This document shows, piece after piece, positions 15,733-22,481 of a stretch of DNA of 22,481 nucleotides. The notes beneath the pieces are model-generated. The model ran no database searches. It was not told where the DNA came from and was given only the letters and a program-made list of their open reading frames with translations. The stretch is from JAGPKI01 sp052034135 (lineage in GTDB: Bacteria > Caldisericota > Caldisericia > UBA6126 > JAGPKI01): positions 1-22,481 of the forward strand of contig JBPOJC010000011.1 of the NCBI GenBank assembly GCA_052034135.1, given 5' to 3'. The translations under genes were made by a program, and so were the position numbers. Each line of letters opens with the position of its first letter. Positions within the stretch are counted from its first letter, which is position 1.

Positions 15733-16375
15733 TCCAACCCTCTTTCCCTATTAATGGTACAAATCTTACATAGTCTAAGGTTTTCTCTTGAATGCCATGA
15801 TTGGTTTTGATAATTTTTACAAGGTTTTGCATGTATCTATCTCCAACGGGTATGACCATTATACCATGATCAGTGCTTAGTTGTGAGATTAGGCTTTCAG
15901 GTATTTTAGGAGCAGAAGCAGAAACAATAATCCTATCGAAGGGTGCATATTCTGGTAAACCTAAAGTTCCATCTCCTACAAATATCTTAAAATCTTTGAA
16001 GTTTAATTTAAGCATATTTTTCGTAGCGATTAATGCAAGTTTTTCGAGCCTTTCTATCGAAAAAACTTTAAGTCCAAGGAATAGAAGAATTGCAGTTTGA
16101 TATCCTGAGCCAGTTCCTATCTCTAAGCATTTAAGTCCTTTACGAGGCTCTAATTCAGAAACCATTAAAGCTGTAATAAATGGTTGTGAAATGGTTTGAC
16201 CAAAGCCTATTTCAATTGGTCCATCAAAATAAGCAAATTCTCTCAAATTTTCTGGAATAAATTCTTCTCTTGGAATTTTCCTAAAAGCTTCAATCACAGA
16301 TTTGTCCTTTATTCCTCTTTTTATGAGTTGATTTAAAACCATTTCCTCTCTTTGTTTTTGAAAGTCACAATTCAT
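15725..16375 (-). CDS. pcm: Protein-L-isoaspartate O-methyltransferase
   Basis: Cytoplasmic repair enzyme that methylates L-isoaspartyl residues in damaged proteins using S-adenosylmethionine. 216 residues, normal for the family. Diagnostic features: REEFIP near the N-terminus, GFGQTISQPFITALM (57-71, covering the conserved substrate-binding motif), the SAM-binding CLEIGTGSGYQTAILL (83-98), and VGDGTLGLPEYAPFDRIIVSASAPKIPESL with the post-II motif, then MVIPVG. The start overlaps the hflX stop by 11 bp and the stop overlaps mtnA by 8 bp, so it is translated within the operon. No strong ribosome site is visible before the ATG, in keeping with coupling. Confidence 0.93.
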   Translation of the reverse strand: MNCDFQKQREEMVLNQLIKRGIKDKSVIEAFRKIPREEFIPENLREFAYFDGPIEIGFGQTISQPFITALMVSELEPRKGLKCLEIGTGSGYQTAILLFLGLKVFSIERLEKLALIATKNMLKLNFKDFKIFVGDGTLGLPEYAPFDRIIVSASAPKIPESLISQLSTDHGIMVIPVGDRYMQNLVKIIKTNHGIQEKTLDYVRFVPLIGKEGWNE

Positions 16376-17435
16376 TTTTTATTAATAATCTTTCTTCAAT
16401 TTTTTCTATTATTTTTCTTTTCAATACATCCATATTTTCTAAAGTTTTAGCCGATACAAATAAACCATCTTCTAAGTTTCTAAAGGTAACGTTTTTACTC
16501 AATTTATCGATTTTATTATAAACAATTATTGTCTCTATGGAGGAGGCACCTAAATCATTTAGAGTGTCTTTCACGGTTTTAAGCTCTGCGGCAAAGTTTG
16601 GGTCGCTTATATCAACAACTATTATGATAAGATCAGATGATTTTATTTCTTCAAGAGTGCTTTTAAAGGATTCTATTAATTCATGTGGAAGCTTTCTTAT
16701 AAATCCTACAGTATCCACAAATAGTACTTCACCAACTTCTTTTGAAATAAAACCTTTCCTAATTCTTGTATCAAGAGTATGAAATAATAGGTCATCTGTT
16801 GGAAGATTTTCTTTTGTTAAAGCATTAAAAAGTGTCGATTTTCCTGCATTTGTATAACCAACAATTGATATTATAAATTTATCTGAAATTATTCTTCTTT
16901 CTCTTTTTAAGTTTCTCTGTTTCTCTATTTTTTTGAGATGCTTTTCAAGTTTTCGTATTCTTTCAAATACATCTCTTCTTCTCATTTCGATAGATCTTTC
17001 GCCAGGCCCTTTTGTTCCAACTATACCAACTTGTTGATCAAGGGAAGCAGATTGATCAACAAGTTCTGGGAGTCGCTTTTTAAGTTGAGCAAGTTCTACC
17101 TGTATTTTTCCTTCATGTGTCAAGGCTCTTCTTGCGAAAATGTCCAGGATTACTCTTGGTCTATCTAATATTTCTTTTTGTAATGCTTTTGAAAGATTTC
17201 TTATTTGCGTAAAAGACAGTTCTTCATCAAATACAATTGTGTCAACGCCCAAACTATTAGCAATGCCCTTTAATTCTTCTAACTTTCCTTTTCCAATAAA
17301 GTACGCGGGATTAATTTTTCTTAAATTTAGTCTCATTGTATAGACTACTTCTATTTGCAATGTTTCTAATAATAACTCTAATTCTGAAATTGTTTGTGGA
17401 GAGTTTTTTTCGCCTATTATGATAGCTTTTTTCAT
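16365..17435 (-). CDS. hflX: GTPase HflX
   Basis: Ribosome-associated GTPase that in other bacteria splits stalled or heat-damaged ribosomes. 356 residues, at the short end of the family; it lacks the extended tail of proteobacterial forms. The N-terminal HflX domain has YFIGKGKLEEL (45-55), VDTIVFDEELS and RPRVILDIFARRALTHEGKIQVELAQL. The glycine-rich GIVGTKGPGERSIEMRRR (137-154) is followed by a coiled coil (about 157-183). The GTPase domain carries G1 GYTNAGKST (193-201), G3 DTVGF (241-245), G4 NKID (307-310) and G5 SAK (328-330). It lies 13 bases downstream of recN and overlaps pcm by 11 bp. No strong ribosome site is visible before the ATG. Confidence 0.94.
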   Translation of the reverse strand: MKKAIIIGEKNSPQTISELELLLETLQIEVVYTMRLNLRKINPAYFIGKGKLEELKGIANSLGVDTIVFDEELSFTQIRNLSKALQKEILDRPRVILDIFARRALTHEGKIQVELAQLKKRLPELVDQSASLDQQVGIVGTKGPGERSIEMRRRDVFERIRKLEKHLKKIEKQRNLKRERRIISDKFIISIVGYTNAGKSTLFNALTKENLPTDDLLFHTLDTRIRKGFISKEVGEVLFVDTVGFIRKLPHELIESFKSTLEEIKSSDLIIIVVDISDPNFAAELKTVKDTLNDLGASSIETIIVYNKIDKLSKNVTFRNLEDGLFVSAKTLENMDVLKRKIIEKIEERLLIKNEL

Positions 17436-17448
17436 AGCGTAAAAGGTA

Positions 17449-19140
17449 TTATCTTGAAGTATTTAATTTTAATATTTCCTCCGCATGTTTAAGAGAAGTA
17501 TCATTTAAGTAATCCCCCCCTATCATTCTTGATATTTCAGTAATTCGCTCTTTTCCTGTCACTTTACTTATTTTAACGCTTGTGTCGTTTGAATTAGTTT
17601 CTTTCCATACTGTAAAGTGGTTATCTGCTTTGGATGCTATTTGATGGAGATGAGTGATACAGATAACCTGTTTATTTTCTGATATCTCATATAATTTTTC
17701 TCCAACTTTATCTCCAACTATACCTCCAATACCAGCATCTATTTCATCAAATATTAAAGTTGGTGTTTGGTCCACTTCCCTTAAAATTGTCTTTATTGCA
17801 AGCATAATTCTTGAGAGCTCTCCTCCAGAAGCGATACTTGTTAGAGGGAGAAGTGGCTGCCCAGGATTTGTTGATAGAAGAAACTCCACTCTCTCCAAGC
17901 CATTTTCAAATAATTTAAAATATTTCTCACCTATTTTTATACAATTTAGTGAATCTTCTTCTGCTTCCTCTCTTTTAAAGCTAACAGAGAATTTAGCTTT
18001 ATCTAAGGAAAGGTCAGAAAGTTCTTTCTGAATTTTGCTTTCAAATATTTCTTTTAAAGACTCTCTTTTTGAACTTAGACTGAGTAAAATTTCTGTAAGT
18101 TCTTCAGTTGTTTTATTTAAATTATCTTTTAATTCATCACAACTATTTTCAATGTTTGATAAATATTCCAATCTTTTTTTCATATTGTCTTTGGATTCCA
18201 AAACTTTTTCAATCGTTTCTCCATACTTCTTTTTCAAATTGCTAATTGTGTCCAACCTATCAACTAATTCACCCAATCTTTTTTCATCGTACAGGCTTAT
18301 AAGCTTTTGAACCTCATTTAATATATCTCTATTTGTTTCTTTAAGTACCGCATAGCAATCCTCAAGAGAATTATTAATGCTACTTAAAGTGGAGGAATAG
18401 TTTATTATTCCGTTCATAATATTTATAGTCTTTTCTAATTCATAAATTATACCTATATTTTCCTGTTCTCCCCCAGATAATATTGAGTTTAAACTATTTA
18501 AGGCTTCTATAATTTTTTGTGCATTTGAGAGAAGTTCTCTTTCTTCTTTTAAAGATTTCTCCTCACCAACTTTTAGGTTTGCTTCTTCTATTTCATTTAT
18601 CTGAAACTTTAAGAAGTCAATTTCTCTTGCTCGCTCTCTTTTCTCCGATTCAATTTCTATTATTGCTTTTTTTAAGTTTATATATTTTCCCTTAAGTTCT
18701 TTTACTTTTTCTATTAAGGGCAAAAGCTCTTCCTTAAAATAATAATCGAAAAATTGAAGTTGTTTTTTACTTGAAAAAAGTTCCTCCGTACCATTTTGAC
18801 CATGAATTGCTATTAGTTTGTTACAGGCCTCCCTATAATTCTTCTGTGGGACAAAAAGACCATTTATTAATGTTCTACTTTTCCCCCCTTCAGTTATCGT
18901 TCTTTCAAAGATAAAATCTTCGGAATCGTCTGAAAATACAAGTTGAACAAGAGGGCCATTCTTTGGGTCTCTAAAAATTAAGTCTTTATCTAAATTTTCA
19001 CCAAGGCAAAATTTAATAGCATTTATGATTAATGTTTTTCCAGCTCCTGTTTCACCGGTAAAAACATTTAATCCTTTTCCTAACTCTATACTTACATCTC
19101 TCGCAATCGCGAAATTTTTGATTTTTATTATTTCAAGCAT
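17449..19140 (-). CDS. recN: DNA repair protein RecN
   Basis: SMC-like ATPase acting in double-strand break repair by recombination. 563 residues, within the family range. Walker A GETGAGKT (29-36) follows MLEIIKIKNFAIA, the classic RecN N-terminus. A long helical and coiled-coil middle section (about 140-380) is followed by the ABC signature SGGELSR (about 436-442) and Walker B LIFDEIDAGIGG (about 461-472), then the ITHLHQIAS switch region. AAGGA lies just before the ATG. It starts 13 bases after nadK. In many Firmicutes argR/ahrC lies between nadK and recN; here the gap leaves no room for it. I see no obvious LexA site immediately upstream, so any damage control would act on the operon promoter outside the window. 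Confidence 0.95.
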   Translation of the reverse strand: MLEIIKIKNFAIARDVSIELGKGLNVFTGETGAGKTLIINAIKFCLGENLDKDLIFRDPKNGPLVQLVFSDDSEDFIFERTITEGGKSRTLINGLFVPQKNYREACNKLIAIHGQNGTEELFSSKKQLQFFDYYFKEELLPLIEKVKELKGKYINLKKAIIEIESEKRERAREIDFLKFQINEIEEANLKVGEEKSLKEERELLSNAQKIIEALNSLNSILSGGEQENIGIIYELEKTINIMNGIINYSSTLSSINNSLEDCYAVLKETNRDILNEVQKLISLYDEKRLGELVDRLDTISNLKKKYGETIEKVLESKDNMKKRLEYLSNIENSCDELKDNLNKTTEELTEILLSLSSKRESLKEIFESKIQKELSDLSLDKAKFSVSFKREEAEEDSLNCIKIGEKYFKLFENGLERVEFLLSTNPGQPLLPLTSIASGGELSRIMLAIKTILREVDQTPTLIFDEIDAGIGGIVGDKVGEKLYEISENKQVICITHLHQIASKADNHFTVWKETNSNDTSVKISKVTGKERITEISRMIGGDYLNDTSLKHAEEILKLNTSR

Positions 19141-19153
19141 TTCCTTTTTTAAC

Positions 19154-20002
19154 TTAAAGTCCCCATTGAAATTTTTTATTTAAAACATCATAAAAATTCT
19201 TTTTATTTAAAATTGCAATTTTTAGGGGTTTTGATGAAACATTTATTTTTATACTATCCATATCCAATAACATTGTTTCAGTCATGCCATCATTTATAAG
19301 TCTTGTTTTCTCTCCTTTTGTTGATATTAAAACCGTCAAACTTTCATCTTCTGGTAAAATTATACTTCTATTTGCAAGCTTATGTGAGCAAAGAGGAGTT
19401 ATCATATAAACTTTACATTTAGGATCTATTACGGGTCCTCCTGCTGCAAGAGAATAAGCAGTTGAGCCAGTTGAAGTAGAAATAATTATTCCATCTCCTC
19501 TATTTGTTGCAACTCTGTTATCATTTATAAAAACAGAAGTTTGAATTATTTTTTCTGAAGGGTCTCTCTGAATAACAAAGTCATTTATTGCAATATCTGA
19601 GAGTATTTCTTTGCCCTCTCTTAGAAGAGTGCCTTTTAATATTGTTCTTTCCTCTATTTTATACTTTTCTTCCAAAATTTTATCTATTGAAGAGAGTATT
19701 TCCTCTTCTTCTACATTTGTAAGAAATCCAATATAACCCAAGTTTACTCCTAAAACTGGAATGTCGTTTTTAACTGCATAGTGTGAAGCCCTTAAAAATG
19801 TTCCATCTCCTCCAAGGCTAATGAGTATTTCTGGAGTAGTTTCTTTATTTTCAAAATCAATTATTGGCAGCTCAGGGAAGATATCCTCTAAATCTTTGGT
19901 TATGAATACCTCTGCTTTATTAGACTCTAAAAATGAAATAATACTTTTCGATGTTTTTATTATATTATCAAGTCTTTTTCTGAAAAATATTCCAACTTTC
20001 AT
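19154..20002 (-). CDS. nadK: NAD kinase
   Basis: Phosphorylates NAD to NADP in the cytoplasm. 282 residues, typical length. The catalytic GGDGT motif lies at 64-68 (ISLGGDGTFLRAS). The NAD-binding ND pair is at 140-141 (AINDFVI), and the second conserved motif GDGIIISTSTGSTAYSLAAGGP spans 169-190. PLCSHKLANRSI and late glycine-rich strands complete the fold. The ATG at 20002 has GGAAGTGG just upstream and overlaps the tlyA end by 35 bp. Linkage to tlyA and recN is conserved in many low-GC bacteria. Confidence 0.95.
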   Translation of the reverse strand: MKVGIFFRKRLDNIIKTSKSIISFLESNKAEVFITKDLEDIFPELPIIDFENKETTPEILISLGGDGTFLRASHYAVKNDIPVLGVNLGYIGFLTNVEEEEILSSIDKILEEKYKIEERTILKGTLLREGKEILSDIAINDFVIQRDPSEKIIQTSVFINDNRVATNRGDGIIISTSTGSTAYSLAAGGPVIDPKCKVYMITPLCSHKLANRSIILPEDESLTVLISTKGEKTRLINDGMTETMLLDMDSIKINVSSKPLKIAILNKKNFYDVLNKKFQWGL

Positions 20003-20771
20003 TTACCACTTCCTCAATTATAGATTTATTCATATATGGTGGTTCTCTCTTTAAATGAATAAGATACTCAATATTGCCTTTTGCTCCTTTTATAGGAGAA
20101 AACGTTAAACCTTTTGGTGGAAGGTCAATTTTATAAAAAAAATCAAATTTTTCATTAATCATATCTATTATATATTCTTTATTTCTAATTATTCCATTTT
20201 TACCAACAAAACCTTTTCCAACTTCAAATTGAGGTTTTAGGAGTATTATAACTTCTAAGTTCTCACTACCAAGTTCTTTTATCTGCGGGATTATTTTCTC
20301 AACTGATATAAACGATACATCAATTGTAACAAGATTTATCAATTCTGGTATATCTTTATTTGTTAAATATCTTGCATTTATCCCTTCCAATAAAATTACT
20401 CTGCTATCATTTCTTAGCTTTATATCTAATTGACCCACTCCTACATCAATTGCATATACTTTTTGAGCACCTCTTTTTAAAAGTACTTCTGTGAAACCAC
20501 CAGTTGAAGAGCCAATATCAGCACAAATTTTACCTTCTACATTAATATTAAAGTAGTCTAAAGCTTTTAAAAGCTTATATGCTCCTCTGCTAACAAATCT
20601 TTCGCTCTTCTCTATTGTTAATTTTGAATCAACAGGAACAACGATAGAAGGTTTTACTATTTTTACTCCATTTACTTTTACTTCTCCAGAAAGAATTAAG
20701 ATTTGTGCTTCAGTTCTACTTTTGACAAGTTTGTTTTCAAATAGAAGTTGATCTAATCTTACTTTTTTCAC
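19968..20771 (-). CDS. tlyA: TlyA-family rRNA (2'-O-cytidine) methyltransferase
   Basis: Annotated in relatives as hemolysin TlyA or as a 16S/23S rRNA cytidine-2'-O-methyltransferase. 267 residues, the usual length. An N-terminal S4 RNA-binding domain (about 1-60; VRLDQLLFENKLVKSRTEAQ) is followed by SRGAYKLLKALD (61-72, Lys66 of the likely KDKE catalytic set) and an RrmJ/FtsJ-like SAM domain with ADIGSSTGGFTEVLL (84-98), YAIDVGVGQLD and VTIDVSFIS. The start is GTG at 20771, placed so that the S4 domain begins normally. It overlaps the dxs end by 35 bp. The methylation role is from family knowledge; the haemolysin name is historical. Confidence 0.92.
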   Translation of the reverse strand: MKKVRLDQLLFENKLVKSRTEAQILILSGEVKVNGVKIVKPSIVVPVDSKLTIEKSERFVSRGAYKLLKALDYFNINVEGKICADIGSSTGGFTEVLLKRGAQKVYAIDVGVGQLDIKLRNDSRVILLEGINARYLTNKDIPELINLVTIDVSFISVEKIIPQIKELGSENLEVIILLKPQFEVGKGFVGKNGIIRNKEYIIDMINEKFDFFYKIDLPPKGLTFSPIKGAKGNIEYLIHLKREPPYMNKSIIEEVVNESWNIFQKKT

Positions 20772-22481
20772 TTATTATTGTATTTGCTATGTTTTCTTTT
20801 GTTAACCCTGAGTACTCTAAGATTTTTTTTCTTTTTAAAGGAGGCGAGAACCCTTCTTTTAAGCCAAATGTTAAAACTTTTACATTTTTAATTTTCTCAT
20901 TATTGAGGAAGGCTATAATTTTCTCTCCAAAGCCTCCTTCCAATACCCCATCTTCCAAAGTTATAAGAAACTTTGTTTTTATTACTTCTTCTTTTATGGT
21001 TTCAGAATCAAGTGGTTTTGCGAAACGAGCATCGATCAATGTAGCAGTTAAACCATTTTCTTCTAATATTTTAGAAGTCTCTAAAGCTACATTTATCAAA
21101 TTGCCTAAAGCTATGATTGTACAATCCATCCCCCTTTTTAGGACAATGCTTTTCCCCAGTTCTATTGGCTCTAAATATGAGTGAGTTGGTGCAATATCTT
21201 TTGGGAACCTAATGAATATTGGACATTTTGCATTATTAAGACTCCATTTAAACATTTTTTCGAGTTCAGATGCACTCGAGGGAGCCATAATTATATTGTT
21301 TGGTATAGGATTTAAGAAAGATATATCAAAGCTTCCTTGATGTGTGGGACCATCATCAGAAACAGCTCCTGCTCTATCAACTATAAATATTACCGGCTCT
21401 TTCAAAATACAACAATCATGAATAACCTGGTCATAAGCACGCTGGAGGAAAGTTGAATAAATTCCAACTATTGGCTTCATGCCTTTGTGAGCAAGAGAGG
21501 CTCCAAAAGTTACAGCGTATTGCTCGGCTATTCCTACATCAAAAAATCTATCAGGGAAGCTGTTTGCAAATTTGTTCATATATAAGCCTTCGCACATAGC
21601 GGCTGTTATTGCTACTATTTTTTTATCTTTTTCACCCTCTCTTTTAAGAATGTTGCCAAAAACTTCAGAGAAAGACTTTTCATTTTGCTCAACGGTCTTG
21701 CACTTATTATTCTCAATTACAAACGGCGGGGAACTATGAAACTTAACAGGATTATTTTCTACATAAGTAAAACCCTTTCCTTTTTTTGTTAATGCGTGAA
21801 TTAAGACAGGTTTTTTGTACTTTTTTGCTCTCTCTAAAAGAGTGCAAACTTCTAAAATATCATGACCATCTGCAGGACCTAAATATACAAAACCCAATTC
21901 TTCGAAAATCATTTCAGGGAAGACAATTTGCTTTATTGCTGCTTTAGTTTTTTCTGTTAATAAAAGAACAATTTTACCAAGGGTATTATATTTTTTTAAT
22001 GAAGACTTGTATTTTTCGCTTAAACTCATATATAAGGGGCTACTTCTAACTTTAGAAAGATGCTTTGATAAAGATCCAACATTTTTTGATATAGACATTT
22101 CGTTATCATTTAATATAACGATGACATTCAAATTTTCGTGACCGATGTTATTTAGTGCCTCGAATGCTTCTCCTCCAGTTAAAGCTCCATCTCCTACAAT
22201 TGATATTGTGTAAGAATCATCTTTCATTAGTTTCTTTGCAACAGAAAAGCCTGCAGCTACAGCTAAGGAAGTGCTTGAGTGCCCAGATATAAATTTATCG
22301 AAAATACTTTCTCTTGGGTCAGGGTAGCCGCTAATTCCATTTTCTTGTCTTAATGAATAAAATTTATCTTTTCTACCTGTTAAAATTTTGTAAGTATATG
22401 ATTGATGTCCAACATCAAATATTATATCGTCTTTTAGCGGATCAAAACAGATTAAAGCAGCAATTGTAAGTTCAATAGTTC
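20737..22481 (-). CDS. dxs: 1-deoxy-D-xylulose-5-phosphate synthase (DXS), 5' end outside the window
   Basis: Thiamine-diphosphate enzyme joining pyruvate and glyceraldehyde 3-phosphate, the first step of the MEP isoprenoid pathway. About 580 residues are visible; the frame is open to the window edge, beginning TIELTIAALICFDPLKDD, which matches DXS proteins from about residue 50, so roughly 40-55 N-terminal residues are missing. An in-frame ATG at 22227 is internal and not the start. Key motifs: FDVGHQSYTYKILTGR, GHSSTSLAVAAG, VGDGALTGGEAFEALNNIG (ThDP/Mg site), LNDNEMSISKNVG, GIAEQYAVTFGA (conserved catalytic-type Glu), and RAGAVSDDGPTHQGSFD. The C-terminal transketolase domain is complete. 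The promoter lies beyond the window. Confidence 0.95.
   Translation of the reverse strand, partial: TIELTIAALICFDPLKDDIIFDVGHQSYTYKILTGRKDKFYSLRQENGISGYPDPRESIFDKFISGHSSTSLAVAAGFSVAKKLMKDDSYTISIVGDGALTGGEAFEALNNIGHENLNVIVILNDNEMSISKNVGSLSKHLSKVRSSPLYMSLSEKYKSSLKKYNTLGKIVLLLTEKTKAAIKQIVFPEMIFEELGFVYLGPADGHDILEVCTLLERAKKYKKPVLIHALTKKGKGFTYVENNPVKFHSSPPFVIENNKCKTVEQNEKSFSEVFGNILKREGEKDKKIVAITAAMCEGLYMNKFANSFPDRFFDVGIAEQYAVTFGASLAHKGMKPIVGIYSTFLQRAYDQVIHDCCILKEPVIFIVDRAGAVSDDGPTHQGSFDISFLNPIPNNIIMAPSSASELEKMFKWSLNNAKCPIFIRFPKDIAPTHSYLEPIELGKSIVLKRGMDCTIIALGNLINVALETSKILEENGLTATLIDARFAKPLDSETIKEEVIKTKFLITLEDGVLEGGFGEKIIAFLNNEKIKNVKVLTFGLKEGFSPPLKRKKILEYSGLTKENIANTIISEKSKIRSTSI

Noticed and set aside
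22225..22227. ATG as the start of dxs
   Set aside because: The frame stays open to the window edge and encodes conserved DXS sequence (FDVGHQ, GHSSTS) upstream of this codon.

Overview
The window is AT-rich bacterial DNA with dense coding. It pairs a conserved housekeeping operon with a block of large secreted, multi-domain surface proteins. The housekeeping order dxs-tlyA-nadK-recN is the one seen in Firmicutes and some other low-GC lineages (argR, often found between nadK and recN, is absent). Secreted proteins ending in copper-amine-oxidase-N-like 'stalk' repeats, a SpoIID/LytB enzyme and a CBS-containing M50 protease suggest a Gram-positive-like or deep-branching, possibly thermophilic lineage (Clostridia-like or Caldiserica-like). 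That placement is inference; no rRNA or other decisive marker is present.

Layout, left to right. 1-539 is gene-free and packed with short interspersed repeats, including a 77-bp palindromic element whose two ends are each tandemly duplicated. 540-4611 (minus strand) is a two-gene operon with a good sigma70-type promoter: an M50 site-2 protease with CBS domains, overlapping a 988-residue SpoIID/LytB protein that also carries cohesin-like, Ig-like and stalk domains. 4687-5215 is a second repeat-rich gap holding a decayed copy of the same palindromic element, so repeats bracket the operon. 5330-14731 (plus strand) holds three exported proteins: a 1205-residue KP-43-like subtilase ending in a PKD domain, a small stalk-domain protein with a paired-cysteine module, and a roughly 1590-residue putative lipoprotein with 12 NHL repeats, an Omp28-like thioredoxin domain (CTNC), Ig-like domains and C-terminal stalk repeats. 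14728-22481 (minus strand) is the housekeeping operon dxs(partial)-tlyA-nadK-recN-hflX-pcm-mtnA, whose genes overlap or lie within about 15 bp. It meets the surface-protein block tail to tail, with the two stop codons overlapping.

How the genes work together. The left and middle blocks look like a cell-envelope toolkit: peptidoglycan cleavage (SpoIID), intramembrane proteolysis (M50), extracellular proteolysis (S8), and a propeller/thioredoxin scaffold beside a cysteine-bearing partner, three of them sharing the same C-terminal stalk module. The right block covers isoprenoid precursor synthesis (DXS), rRNA methylation (TlyA), NADP supply (NAD kinase), recombination repair (RecN), ribosome rescue (HflX), protein repair (PCMT) and methionine salvage (MtnA). 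I see no tRNA, rRNA, CRISPR array, transposase gene or prophage gene.
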